Assembly: GCA_025093985.1 (NCBI GenBank)
Contig: JACAAK010000009.1
Span: 248,001-312,000 of the forward strand
DNA length: 64,000 bases
Reading direction: 5' to 3'
DNA from: Calvatia gigantea
Taxonomy: Eukaryota > Basidiomycota > Agaricomycetes > Agaricales > Lycoperdaceae
Shown in pieces: positions 24,687 through 34,869 of the stretch. Under the pieces are notes generated by a model. That model was not told the DNA's origin. It saw nothing but the letters and a program-made list of their open reading frames with translations, and did no database searches. A program made the position numbers and the translations under genes. The stretch's first letter is position 1, and each line of letters begins with the position of its first letter.

Positions 24687-24753
24687 GGCAAGCAGGGTAT
24701 TGGAGTGACAATATGTTCATTCAGGAAATTAGCAACAGCCGGGGCCCATAACC

Positions 24754-25550
24754 TGTAAGAAACACTAAGTCTCAGTCACTTGTTATACACATGAGAACTT
24801 TAATGATATTACCTGTAAGAAACACTAAGTCTACAATACATGAGTATATGTAATGATTATTAAAGCTAATGATGCTCACCTCAGTCACTCGTTATATGCA
24901 TGAGAACTGAGGGACTAACTACTACAAAGCTGTTGTATTTAAGCATAAAAGATAAAGGGTCATACATCTAGTAGGGGGATGTTTTCGTATGTCTAAAAAC
25001 TATGCTGTTATAGTGAGATAGAATTTGTTCTAATTCTACCTGATATCTATCCACAGATGATATCAAAGGGGACTCCTTCTCGAAGGCTCAAAGAATAGAC
25101 AAAGTAATACAACTACTTTGGATATTCTTAAGTCTTACAATCAGAGGTCTATCCTCAGAGTATAACTCCTTAACATCTTATACAATACACTTAATGGTTT
25201 AGAAGCAATGTCTTAAGAGCAGAGAGTAAGAGTGTGTTAAGAGTTATAGATTGAGTCTCCACCTAACCAAGTAGAAACGATGGGGTCTACTGGTCAAGTT
25301 GAGGGGTTTATATACTACAATGGTATACTATTGTATTGTACTGTATTGATATGTTACTTGTCTATATATGGTATTTAAATGTAGTACAACTTCAAAGTGG
25401 TACGACTTTGAATTATGACATAAGCTGTGCTATTTATATGTATTAAGTTCTAGGTAAGTCTGGCTATGTTCTAGGTCTGTCTAGATACAAGCTAGTCTTC
25501 AAGGCATTCTAGAACTTGTATTATCTAAGTAAATACGTGAGTTCATAACA
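24754..25550 (-). repeat. copia-2 5' LTR
   Basis: The minus strand starts TGTTATGAAC and ends CTTACA, followed by GGTTATGGGCC, a typical primer-binding region just inside the LTR. Length about 797 bp. A segment beginning ACCTGTAAGAAACACTAAG occurs twice, 60 bp apart, at the inner end (24,751 and 24,811), so the exact inner boundary could be the second copy. Confidence 0.75.
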
Positions 25551-25553
25551 TAT

Positions 25554-25579
25554 GCAGCATGTCCACCAAGACATGCTGC
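25554..25579. repeat. Perfect 9-bp inverted repeat next to the copia-2 LTR
   Basis: GCAGCATGT (25,554-25,562) and ACATGCTGC (25,571-25,579) are exact reverse complements with an 8-nt loop. They start four bases outside the LTR edge. No function is evident. Confidence 0.5.
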
Positions 25580-26030
25580 CCCATTGTCCTTCCATCCCTA
25601 ATTGATCCATCATCCTCATGTCCACCTATTGTGGGTCCGCTTTCAGCATCAGACCATGTTTGTAAATCCAACACATCAATGGTGAGGACATGGGAAAGCA
25701 GAGGGCAGGGGGCAGCCATTGATGATTTATGAGCTGGATTGAGATCTCACTACTTATGTAGCACAGCCAATTGATGTATATTCTCAAACCACTGCAAAAT
25801 AATGGCAATGTCAACACTGATGACAATGACAACAGCACCTGTGGTGGGTGGGATGGTGGGGGGCACAGGAAAGTGTGAGAGGCAACATCCATACTAGGCA
25901 GTGATGGGTTGCCGTAATAGGAGGGTGACTTAGATATTTGTTTGTACTTTAGCCATACTTTAACTGTACTGTAGGGAAACCACTTAAATTGAGCCTAACT
26001 AGCTTGCCGGAATGACCCGTTCTGGCTGTC
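25580..26030. other. No recognisable gene
   Basis: A minus-strand 88-codon frame (25,626-25,892) has no family features. The rest is non-coding to my reading. Confidence 0.4.
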
Positions 26031-26039
26031 TAATTAGGC

Positions 26040-26310
26040 CCGGTACAGAGGAACCCTAGGTGGATACATGTCCAGAAGTTTTGGGTGGAAGGACATCTGG
26101 GCATGTGCCAAAAGAGTAAGATGTGCAATAAGGCTGGTAACCAAAGAACCAGATGAACTGCAGATGTGACCCCGAGAGGAAGATGGCCCGGCCACACGTA
26201 CAGTTCCAACCAGTGAATTCTGTGTTTGGTGACATTGGGAGGAGGTTGCGGATCGTCCTCGGATATGTTTCGTCACAATCACACACGACAGAACATTATC
26301 GGATAACATA
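26040..26310 (-). pseudogene. Duplicated fragment of the metalloprotease-like locus
   Basis: The stretch is clearly homologous at DNA level to about 32,020-32,240. Both include the segment around AGAAG-TTT-GGAAGGACATCTGGGC and the block GATCGTCCTCGGA. On the minus strand both carry a hydrophobic stretch that could be a signal peptide. The downstream exons of the 31-32 kb locus are not present here, so this is a partial copy. Probably a by-product of the duplications that spread the trefoil-like genes. Confidence 0.5.
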
Positions 26311-26479
26311 AGCGCGATGTCTTGGAGGCGTCCATTGCAACACAGAGAGCCCGGACCTCTTCCTCCACCAATCTCTACTTAACGAGGGCTCAACGGTAGG
26401 AGAGTTATTGCAAGAAGGAGAATGATGGATAGGGTTTACAATGCTAGCTATTACCCAAACCCCATAATAATGCACTCAT

Positions 26480-26790
26480 CACCTACCGTCCAGGCCGCAG
26501 TCCCCGCCGTTCCGTACAATATCAAAGCCACAAACCATGAACAAGCTAGCACCTTGAGAGGTTGGTTCGACAAAACGGCAGGTCATTACCGGTGCCGAAC
26601 ATTCCTGAGAACAAAGCCAAGCCCAACCGCTTGATATCTTGTCGTACAGTGTGGGCTCATGATATTTCATTGTCGAACTGATGGTCCATGGACCTCTAAG
26701 ACATTTAGCAGGCTCGATGGCCCATAGAAATGAAAGCAAGACGTTATATAGTGTATTCAGCTTGTCCGCAGGCAAATCGCACGTTTAAGA
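26480..26790 (-). pseudogene. Repeated exon fragment R1, downstream of T1
   Basis: Homologous to 34,560-34,850 (downstream of T2) and to 32,690-32,900. The shared part begins near ATACACTATA and runs through codons for YHEPT...D...SGW. T1+R1 and T2+R3 are thus the same duplicated block in opposite orientation. The original gene of this exon is unknown, and the frames differ and contain stops. Confidence 0.55.
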
Positions 26791-26867
26791 GAGGCAATTC
26801 CATTCATCTTTCTTTCAAACACAATTTCAGTGATGTATAGAGTAGGCGCCTACTTTCTGAGTCATTC

Positions 26868-27617
26868 TCAGCCAGAGAGTCTTTCGAAAGAGAAGAGCTG
26901 GTTAGGGGTACCCTGGGCAGGCTCAAGAAAAAGCTGGATGCCCGAAAACGCGTTTATCAGTATCCTACACACTCAACGGAAAGAGGGAAACCCACAGTTT
27001 TCGGGTAGTCAGGCTGCCTTCTCTTGACGGTCCAGACAAGGTCTTGACCGGGAACTAGGACCTAAGGATTATGTTATCAGAAGTTTTGCCAAATCCTGGG
27101 AGATAGGGAAGAACCTTGAATTTGCCATCGCCAGCTGACTCGATGTACCACTTGCACGTCTTTGGGTCAAATTCTGAGGACCCATCCTAAACGGACAGTA
27201 TGTTTGTTAATTCTATGATTTCAACAAGACGGCCAGGAATAGACAGGGTACTTACGACTTCGCCATTGCGGGCACAGGCCCAGAATCCGGTGCCTACGTC
27301 GCGAAACCTGAATCCTTCCTCGAAATGCTCAATGTACCACTGAAGGCGCACGAGCGGAGGCGTCATAAGCTGAATCAAATGATGGGTGCTCGCCAAAACA
27401 TACCCTTTCATAAACACTAGCAAAGCCGTCATCGAAGGTAATACTAGTGTAGAAGGGAGGTCGTCCTCCTCCACCGGGGGGGAAATTCTTTGCCCAGTCC
27501 TCTTCGCAATAGATCCTGTATTCAGCAGCAACAAGATCCTGGGTGTAAAGGGGGCTGTGAGCATGACCATCACACTCCACAAGCAAGACTGACTTGGACG
27601 GTGTTCACGTTAGCCAT
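26868..27617 (-). CDS. Small beta-trefoil-like protein T1 (148 aa)
   Basis: Six exons with phase-0 introns: 27,594-27,617, 27,404-27,538, 27,256-27,339, 27,115-27,186, 26,996-27,061 and 26,868-26,933. The sum is 447 nt with no internal stop. The protein starts MANVNTVQ, has no signal peptide, and carries a repeated W-x-I/V pattern (WYIEHFEEGF, WYIESAGDGKF, LVWTVK) and the ending NQLFSFERLSG. That spacing suits a three-lobed beta-trefoil, as in fungal I66 serine-protease inhibitors and ricin-B-like lectins of about 150 aa. I infer the fold from pattern only; catalytic or inhibitory residues cannot be named. It is intracellular unless secreted unconventionally. Closest relative here is T2. A TATA-like TTAAAAGG lies about 60 bp upstream. 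Confidence 0.72.
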
Positions 27618-27699
27618 TATTGGGTTACTGGAGTTGGGGTGAGAGGTTGGGGATCAAAACCGGCCAAACCTCCCCCCTTTTAAGGCCCCGGGGTACTGG

Positions 27700-28275
27700 G
27701 TGTTCAAGATGGTTAGCATACGTGATCATGATGGATATCATAAGTTTTTCTCTCAGATGATGCCTCGCATGTTCGACAAGAAGGTTCTGCATGAGCTTGG
27801 TGGTCAGGTATTCCGCGCCGTAGTTCACGTAACACCACTGCCATGCACTAGGTTAATTTTTATTATTACCTTCCATTCCGCCTGTTCTTACTCGGTAGGG
27901 CACAAAACTAGCAGGTGCGATACCATGGAATTCCAGGAGGCATTGCCAGCAAAGTCTAGTGTCCGAACTGCGGCGGGGTCAGCATCCATAACAATGTAAG
28001 TCGGACGTCGAAGCAGTTGAAGTGTTGTTCGGGTCGTATAGACAGAGAGGGTACAATGAATGACAAGTTTGAAGGCAAAAATGTACGCACGCAGTAATGC
28101 CGCAGTTGTTAAAGAGGACCCATGTTATGGCCAGGATCAGTTAGGGATATACGTCAAGCGAAGAGAAGTTACGCATGACTTGGTAAGGTGCCTCACGTCA
28201 CCTTCGCCCGAAGCTCTAATTAGAAGGAATCACGCGCACGTATCTCTCTTTTTTCGGGGGAGCGCAGTGATCGCC
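27700..28275. other. No recognisable gene upstream of T1
   Basis: Contains the T1 promoter side and short frames without motifs. A plus frame at 28,060-28,299 has no support. Confidence 0.4.
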
Positions 28276-28279
28276 AACA

Positions 28280-28400
28280 ATCTCACAGAAATGCGTTGAG
28301 AATCAGATTCATCAACAGGCCCAAGCAAGGCTGAATTCCAAGGACTGTTTTAGCAGCCGTGCATATTCAAGCATCCCAACTCATCGTTCACAATGTCGCG
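28280..28400 (-). pseudogene. Relic of the last exon of a T5-like trefoil gene
   Basis: 28,286-28,370 aligns to 56,950-57,030, the last exon and preceding intron of T5. Shared landmarks are the acceptor ATTCAG, the run CTGAT-CTCAACGC-TTTCT and TTTTAGCAGC. A base is missing relative to T5, so the frame is broken. Only this exon is recognisable. Confidence 0.5.
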
Positions 28401-29225
28401 TAATTCAGCTTGAAGCCAAGGCACGGACGAATGGCGTCTTTGAATTGCGAACCTTGATTGGAAGGCTTCACATTCTCCGTATTAGGCAAAGTGAGCATCG
28501 ATGCTGAGCATCGACAAGCCGCCTCACTCGCGTCTTGAGTTCTGCTCGGTGGAGGCCTGGGATTTCCCCCTGGGTGTTCGTATTTGAAACATGATGTGCA
28601 GGCGTATAAATCAGGCTAGCGACCAGCAGCCCGTCCCATGTGTGCTGCCTCTTAGCAAGGGGGCTGTACGAACATTTCGTTTCCCCCTGATTTGGAGTCT
28701 ACCCAGAAACACCGAGTCTACCCAGAAACACCTTGCTTTAATCCATAGTCCACCCACCCACAGTTTAGCAAATCCCGTAAATACTTCCACCAAAATTAAG
28801 CTTTGTGCCATATCCCACCATGAGGCTCGTTTTCTGGCTCTCTTCTCACCACGCTGAGGTCGAAAGCGTTCAACACTCCAATCGCAGTTACCGCTACAGT
28901 TTATATCGGAGGCCAAGACTTGCCCATATCTTCCCCTCGAAACCTCGTCACTACTGGTGACGTAGGACTCATATCGATTAGAGGTGCTAGTTCGTTGCTA
29001 CCTTGCCGTTCTCTGCCGTCTCTGTCTACTCACCGGGGGCTTCCCTCTCTTTTCCTCAACGATGGCAATGTTCCTCAATGATGGCAATGGTGCGGATGCT
29101 CAGGGGGAAATTGCCTATGTTGTGAAAGGCATCTCGGCCAGAATTTATAAGCGGTAGAATGAATCCTAAGGAATAGGTAGAATGAGAACTATGCGGATGT
29201 CGTTTTGTGGCCCAAGTCACCACGA
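28400..29225. other. No recognisable gene; short tandem repeats
   Basis: The unit GAGTCTACCCAGAAACACC occurs twice in tandem near 28,695-28,733, and a unit around TTCCTCAA-GATGGCAATG occurs twice near 29,055-29,092. Frames on both strands lack motifs. Confidence 0.4.
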
Positions 29226-29414
29226 GTTGAAATCAATGGTGAGGCGGTCTAAATTATTTAAGGTATTTTGTGCTCGTGTGTACGGTCGATATGTCATATA
29301 GAAAAGGTAGGGTCGCGGTACGATAACATTTTCTTTTCAATTTGCCACAAATTCGGGCCCACATAATTTCATCCGTGTTTGTACAGTCACAAAATTACGG
29401 CCACAAGAATTAGC

Positions 29415-30090
29415 TTAAGGACCGGCATGAAGTTGGAAAGTGAACCTCTGCTTGTCGCTATCTACAGAACCAGAAAGTTTAATCTGTTTTGCCCATTATT
29501 GGCAGTGTCACTAGTATGATGAAGCTCCCATTACTCACGTGGCCGTGCGCCTTCTCCTCACTGAAATTGATTTCAGTCCAATCTAGGTTGTGCTCAGGCA
29601 CAACGACTCGCCAAATATCCTTGCCGTCAGGTTGGATATCGAAAATTGTGAACTGTTCCTTATCCAGGAAAACCTGGGCGCCCTCAGACTGCAGGTATAA
29701 TGGTTAACCTCTGATCATGTTCAGCATATTAGGGAGGCGACGCTCACCAGGTCGGGCGCATAGGCGTATTTAGCAGTGGCAACGTTCTGGAAGCTGTACC
29801 CGTGGCCAGAAAACTTGACGCGCCACTACAAGTCGTGTGAGCTTAGTTCCGTATTTGATCCGCTATGAATACCAGATTCAAAGACATACGATTTTGTAAG
29901 GAAATACGACAGGAAGGTAATCACTGACTGACCCTAACGAGCTCATCGCCCTCGAGAGCCGCCACACGTTTGACTCTGGTTGTATCACCGTAAAGGCTGA
30001 TCCAGTAAACGCCTTCTTTGAGTGGCTGTTCAAGAGTTGAGTGAGTGGTAAGTAACGGTATGAGAAAAGCAGACGCCGTACATGGGACAT
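29415..30090 (-). CDS. Small beta-trefoil-like protein T7 (126 aa)
   Basis: Five exons: 30,082-30,090 (only MSH), 29,933-30,025, 29,748-29,825, 29,535-29,688 and 29,415-29,461; total 381 nt, no stop. The second exon opens LKEGVYWISLYGD, followed by WRVKFSGHGYSFQN, FTIFDIQP, IWRVVVPEHNLDW and the ending QRFTFQLHAGP. The G-x-Y-x-I start, three W-x-V repeats and the Q-x-F-x-F end resemble ricin-B-like/I66 beta-trefoils. I chose ATG 30,090 because a TATA box (TATAAAAG, complement of 30,142-30,149) sits about 55 bp upstream and the tiny first exon matches the layout of T6. A longer frame from 30,238 exists but would override the TATA box. A decayed copy lies at 2,490-3,084. Confidence 0.68.
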
Positions 30091-30141
30091 TGCCCGTAAA
30101 TCTGGGAGGTTTGAGTATGGGGATACTCTTGCGAGTAGGGG

Positions 30142-30149
30142 CTTTTATA
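30142..30149 (-). promoter_or_regulatory. TATA box of T7
   Basis: The minus strand reads TATAAAAG about 55 bp before the chosen ATG at 30,090. Confidence 0.55.
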
Positions 30150-30239
30150 TCAACAAGTGTGACGGCGCTCATTTTTGGACGAGTTTTTTCTACGCAGTCA
30201 GGAAGGGCTTGAAGCTTGAAGGATGGAGTGGATGACACA

Positions 30240-31300
30240 AGCTGCCGCCCGTCCTACACAAATGTATGATCTTCGGCTTCATGTGGTGCTCCAATTGGAG
30301 TTTCTGAAGGTGACAGCATAATCCATTCGGCTTGCGAAAAGATCGAGCACGAATACAGGTGGCGAATAAGTGGACACTGCCGTAACTACTATAGCTTACT
30401 TCTGCGCCGCACTCTATAACCGAGTTGTTCTAGAATGTATATAAGAGTTCGAAGCCCTCATAATGAATATCATGCACCACCGCGTGTGTCTGCTCAAAAT
30501 GCCCCCGGCCCACCACGACAGACGTCTTGAATGTTCTTCATTTACGGATGGAGTCTTCAACACGTGGTGTAATGAGCCACACCGTCACGATACCTGGTAC
30601 CACCATCCGTATCCTATGATTAGTGTTGGTCTCCATACATGCTCGGGGCGGTCTAACGGGGTCGCGTCGGTTGTGCTGGTAGTCGTGACAAGGTGTTAAC
30701 ATGATCGGCGTTCTGGGTACAGGAATGATGCTCGGTATAACATACACCCGAACAAGTTGACAACCTCCATGACTAGCTAATGTGAGGTACCACGAGTCCA
30801 CAACCCACAGATAAAAATAATCTGAGTCCAAGGACGGACTAAAAAGCTTTCTCTAGTGCTGAAATTCAGTGAGCGGAAAGAAGTCTAGGGTTGGTGCTAT
30901 AGAGTGGTGTACATTCTGCGTTATAACCCCAAAACAACAAGAATGGCCGTAGGCAAGCACCAGAAAGCTTGCCGCCCCCATAAGGGGTTGACGAACTGGG
31001 ATGGAGCCGCGCTCTCCTTACGATCAGTTTCCGCGGAACCTGTACCATCCTTCCCGAGATCCCGAGCAACTGATACAGGGGTGGTCGGTGTTTGGGTTGA
31101 CGAGGGGAATGTTGGGTCACTCGGTGAATGGGAAGCAGTTCGGATCCACGCGTAGTGGACGTCCGTATTCAATGGCGGCCCATTGGGTTTTATTGGTCTC
31201 ACAGCAGCAAGCCGGCTACCAGCGTTGATGGGAACATCAAAGACTGGAGGAGAGGCAGCACAGGTGATCGAGAAAAGTGTCGTTTTGTCATACAGAGGAA
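30240..31300. other. No assigned gene
   Basis: A 140-codon minus frame (30,921-31,343) is proline/serine-rich and may be the 3' end of the metalloprotease-like locus to its right, but I could not connect it by a clean splice. Otherwise nothing recognised. Confidence 0.35.
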
Positions 31301-31399
31301 ACGTATCGAGATAGGCAAGTTGAACATGCAAGTCGCGTCCCATCCAGATATGAGCGTGCCGTAAATAAGCGAGAAGATTTTCAACACGCTCATCTGGGC

Positions 31400-32171
31400 G
31401 AGTTCCTTATTTCGCGAAGTGAGCAATGCCCCGAGCGCAAAATACTGAATAGCTTACCTCTGCCATATTTGTTCCATATTGATCTGTAGCGCAGGAATCT
31501 GCACTGGTAACGTCAAACCATGCCTGGCATCCGGAGATCGGCGACCCAAAGGCATAGTCGTAGGAATGAGTAGCCTACGGAATCAGAATATGATTTAGAC
31601 GTACATCAGAAGAGTATTTACCTCATGTATCCACGTCTCAGCTCTGCAATCCCCAAACATATGGAGGTCGCCGTTGGTCAAGACCTCCCCAGGAAGAACG
31701 AGAGTTGTGGCGACATACTTCCTCAGCCCAACAGACACCTTTCCAAGTCTTTCAACCGCATCGTCCAGGCTCATATTGGCAGTGCTACAATGACGTACTC
31801 CACATATCCCTACAGTCGTCGTATGTCACGTTCATCGCCACCATAACATTCACCACCGGGTATATTATACATTGCGCAGGAAGGAGGGAGGCTTGATAGG
31901 GAGATGTAGTTACTTGATGGATTATACAACGCCCCGATCATATTGAACGAGTCGAAACTGGGTTGTTGTGGCATAAGATTAGCGAGCGGGGTGGTAGTGG
32001 GATTGCTTTCTGGGAGAGCGGAGAACATATCCAGAAGCTTTGAGCGGAAAGACATCTGGGCGGTTCCAAAAGAGCAAGATATGCAATAGGAGGCTGATGG
32101 CTAACAAGCCCAGTGACCTGCAGATGCGACTCTGAGGGAAGGAAGATGGTCGGGTCCAGCCATACGTACAA
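31400..32171 (-). pseudogene. HExxH metalloprotease-like gene (con-13-like), probably broken
   Basis: Two exons are clear. 31,622-31,784 encodes a stretch ending GDCRAETWIHE; 31,458-31,574 begins ATHSYDYAFGSP and continues GCQAWFDVTSADSC...QYGTNMAE. The intron splits the zinc motif as HE|ATH. A following exon near 31,400 may start ELAQM. Upstream, a hydrophobic stretch (LLAISLLLHILLF) near 32,090 could be a signal peptide, but I find no splice that joins it in frame, and stops intervene. The pattern HE..H, then W...SADSC and N.AE..AQ, recalls secreted fungal con-13-type metallopeptidase-like proteins that have no tested activity here. Its upstream part is duplicated at 26,040-26,310. Either a hard-to-model gene or a recent pseudogene. 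Confidence 0.45.
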
Positions 32172-32479
32172 TTCCAGTCAGTGGATTCTGCCTCTGGCGA
32201 CCCGAAGGGATCACGGATCGTCCTCGGACATCGTTCTCGTGGCGGGTGAGTTTATATCCTTGTTACTGTTGTTTCATGTTCAGTCACTGCCTTGCTGGCC
32301 AGGCAACTAAACATTTGATGAGAGAGATGCTCTTTTGTCCCCAGGGGTCTGGTTCCGCCGTGATGAATGACATGAAACAACGCGGCACGAGCTTGTTTGC
32401 AATCACCCGCGACAGGATATTGACGAAATTCAGAAGAATGAGGTGTAATTCCTGATTGCATTAATGGGGTGGTAAGCTA

Positions 32480-32615
32480 ACACGGCGGGCATCTAGAGCG
32501 GTCAAGTCACGTTTTTGGTGATGCAGTCAAGTGATTAGTCAAGGAGTTCGTGGACCTGAGGTTGCTCAGAGTTGCTCGAGTCAGGGCCGACTTGACAACT
32601 AGATGCCCGCCGTGT
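32480..32615. mobile_element. MITE-like element with 17-bp perfect terminal inverted repeats
   Basis: ACACGGCGGGCATCTAG (32,480-32,496) is the exact reverse complement of 32,599-32,615. The similarity extends inward with mismatches (GGTCAAGTC against GACTTGACAA), giving TIRs of about 27 bp in a 136-bp element without coding capacity. No convincing target duplication is visible. The size and ends fit a miniature inverted-repeat transposable element. Confidence 0.7.
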
Positions 32616-32689
32616 AACAGATCCAAACATGATACCACTGCTCGTCCACAGCGCACACCATCGCACGGCTCTATGGACGAGGTAAATAC

Positions 32690-32900
32690 ACTTTAAAATG
32701 GCTCGCTTTCCTTCTTACAGGGCAATCGACCATGCTAGAAGTTCCACATGAATCCATGGATCGTTGGTTTAACAATGAACCTGTGCTATATCTGATTCGT
32801 GAGCTTACACCGAACGACAAAGTATTACGAAGCGGCTGGGAAATTTCCCCGCAGACACTTGGTACTTTTCTCACAGAGGGGCGGCACTACTTGTGACATG
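32690..32900 (+). pseudogene. Repeated exon fragment R2
   Basis: Homologous to R1 (26,480-26,790) and R3 (34,560-34,850). After a CTTACAG acceptor it stays open for about 55 codons (SMDRWFNNEPVLYLIRELTP, then SGWEISPQTLGTF) to a TGA. It has no adjoining exons that I can find, so it looks like a captured or orphaned exon of an unknown gene. Confidence 0.45.
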
Positions 32901-33622
32901 CCGTTGTCCCCGGTCGGCTTGCAAACCCCGATCCCACACAGTGCAGGTTCCTGCCCCCTGTTTATTCCACAACCTCGCTCCCTCTTCGCTCCTGCCCAGT
33001 GTCATTCATGTCCCCAAACATACCCACTGTCCAATAAATCAATTATTTAAAACTTTGCCACATGAGTATGAAGTAAGGGGCGAGAGTGACGTGGGGCACG
33101 CTCACCGATAGTAAGTAACTTCTCCCTCGAGTTGCTTAACATCTATCGGCAACCTTCCTTTGATTTTGGCCGTAGTAATGGGTTCTATTTTAAAAACTGC
33201 GGGACTACTGCATACGTGCATTTCACCCTTCAGACTTACCATTCACCGTATATGTACTCTCTGTTTATCTAGTCCGAACAGTGCCTCAATTAATTCGACA
33301 CCTGACTTACACCGTCGTGGGTGCTAACACCCCCGCCACAGTTCGGGTGCCCGGCTTTATTGGTGATGTTACTTGTAATTCCAGGGGATCGCCGTGCTGG
33401 CCTTGTGCCTCATTGAGCAAGAACGGGCGGAATGAAAGGCGATGGCGAATCAGAATAATCTGGTGCATAGGAGAGGGGTCACGCGGCCTACGGCGCGGAC
33501 TCATACCTGACCACCAAGTTCATACGGAATTTTCTTGTCGAACACGCGGCCCATCAGTCGAGAGAGAAATTCACGACATCAATCATGATCACGTATGCTG
33601 AACGCTTAGAAGTCCAGGTCCT

Positions 33623-33630
33623 TATATAGG
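33623..33630 (+). promoter_or_regulatory. TATA box of T2
   Basis: TATATAGG, 74 bp upstream of the T2 start. The same motif at matching distance precedes T3 (51,065) and T4 (53,362). Confidence 0.6.
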
Positions 33631-33703
33631 GGGAGGTTTGGCCACCTTGTATCCTCAACCTCTCGGTTGTCTATTTGTGTATCTCAACTCAATCAACTCA
33701 ACG

Positions 33704-34445
33704 ATGGCTAACGTGAACACTGTTCAGGTCAGTCTTTTCTGTCCATTATGTTGTGGTAACGCTCACAGCCCATTTCCACAACCAGGACCTTGTTACCGCC
33801 GAATACAGGATCTATTGCGAGGAGGACTGGGCAAAGAATTTCCCAGGTATAGGACGACCTCCCTTCTACACTAGTATTGCCTTCGACGATAGCTTCGCCA
33901 GTGTTTATGAAAGGGTATGTTTTGTCGAGCATCCACACTTCGATCCAGTTCACAGCGTCTCCGCTCATGTACTTTCAGTGGTACATTGAGCATTTCGAGG
34001 ACGGATTCAGGATTCACAATCAAGGCACCGGATTTTGGGCCTGTGCTTACAACGGTGAAGTCGTAAGTACTCTTTCTATTCTGAGCTTCTTGTTGTGGAA
34101 TTAACAAATTTGCCGCTCATGTAGGATGGTACCTCGGAATTTGATGAAAAGACGTGCAAGTGGTACATCGAGTCAGCTGGTGATGGCAAATTTAAGGTTC
34201 TTCCCTCTTCCCCTCGAAGATTGGGGGAAACATTTGATAACACCATCCTTAGGTCCTAGTTCCCGGTCAAGACAGTATCTGGACCGTCAAGCAAAGGCAG
34301 CCTGACTACCCAAAAACTGTGAGTTCCACTTCTTCTGCTGGGTGCGCGAGATACTAATAACGCGTTTCCGGACGTCCAGCTTTTCCTTGAGCCTGCCCAG
34401 GGTACCCCCAACCAGCTGTTCTCTTTCGAAAGATTGGCTGGGTGA
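33704..34445 (+). CDS. Small beta-trefoil-like protein T2 (146 aa)
   Basis: Six exons with phase-0 introns: 33,704-33,727, 33,786-33,914, 33,979-34,062, 34,125-34,196, 34,253-34,318 and 34,380-34,445; total 441 nt, no stop. It is very similar to T1 (starts MANVNTVQ; WYIEHFEDGF, WYIESAGDGKF, SIWTVK, ending NQLFSFERLAG) and lacks two glycines of T1's loop. Introns are also alignable between T1 and T2, and the downstream flank (R3) matches R1, so the pair arose by a recent inverted duplication of more than 1 kb. Role as for T1: probably a cytosolic inhibitor or lectin-like protein, by fold analogy only. Confidence 0.72.
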
Positions 34446-34559
34446 GAGTGGCTGAGGAAGTAGGCACCTAATTTGTACCGCAAGAACACTACTTGAAAGA
34501 AAATTGAATTGAATTGCCTCTTGAACGTACAATCGTAGTCCGCAGACGAGCGGAATACA

Positions 34560-34850
34560 CTATACAATGGCTTGCTCTCCATTTTACAGGGAAATCGAAC
34601 CTGCTAAAAGTCTCACGGAAGTACATGGACCATCGGTTCAACGTTCAACAATCAACCTGTGTTGTATCATGAGCCCACACCGAACGACGTATCAAACGGC
34701 TGGGAATTCCCCCTGCAGGCACTTGGCTCTGTTGTTAGGAAGGCGGGCCCCGGTAATGGCATGCCGTTGTCGTCCGGCCAGCCTCTCAAGGTGCCAGTTT
34801 GTTCAGAGTTTGTGGATAGTTGAAAAGCATACAGAACGGTGGGACTGCGG
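34560..34850 (+). pseudogene. Repeated exon fragment R3, downstream of T2
   Basis: Homologous to R1 and R2. In one frame it reads STWTIGSTFNNQPVLYHEP and then NGWEFPLQALGSV before stops. It marks the end of the T2 duplication block. Confidence 0.5.
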
Positions 34851-34869
34851 CCTGGGCGGTAGGTAATGA

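Larger units (their letters stand above)
21081..25550 (-). mobile_element. Ty1/copia element copia-2 (interrupted host of E1 and E2)
   Basis: Reading right to left: 5' LTR (24,754-25,550), leader, gag-pol from 24,686, broken at 21,081 by E2. The next coding block sits inverted at 14,397-14,722. The RNase H end and 3' LTR are not found in the window. The element therefore predates E1 and E2. Confidence 0.85.

Noticed and set aside
30002..30238. Longer 105-aa frame for the start of T7
   Set aside because: It contains the TATAAAAG box inside its coding sequence and skips the GTACGG...AACAG intron that gives the same first-exon design as T6.
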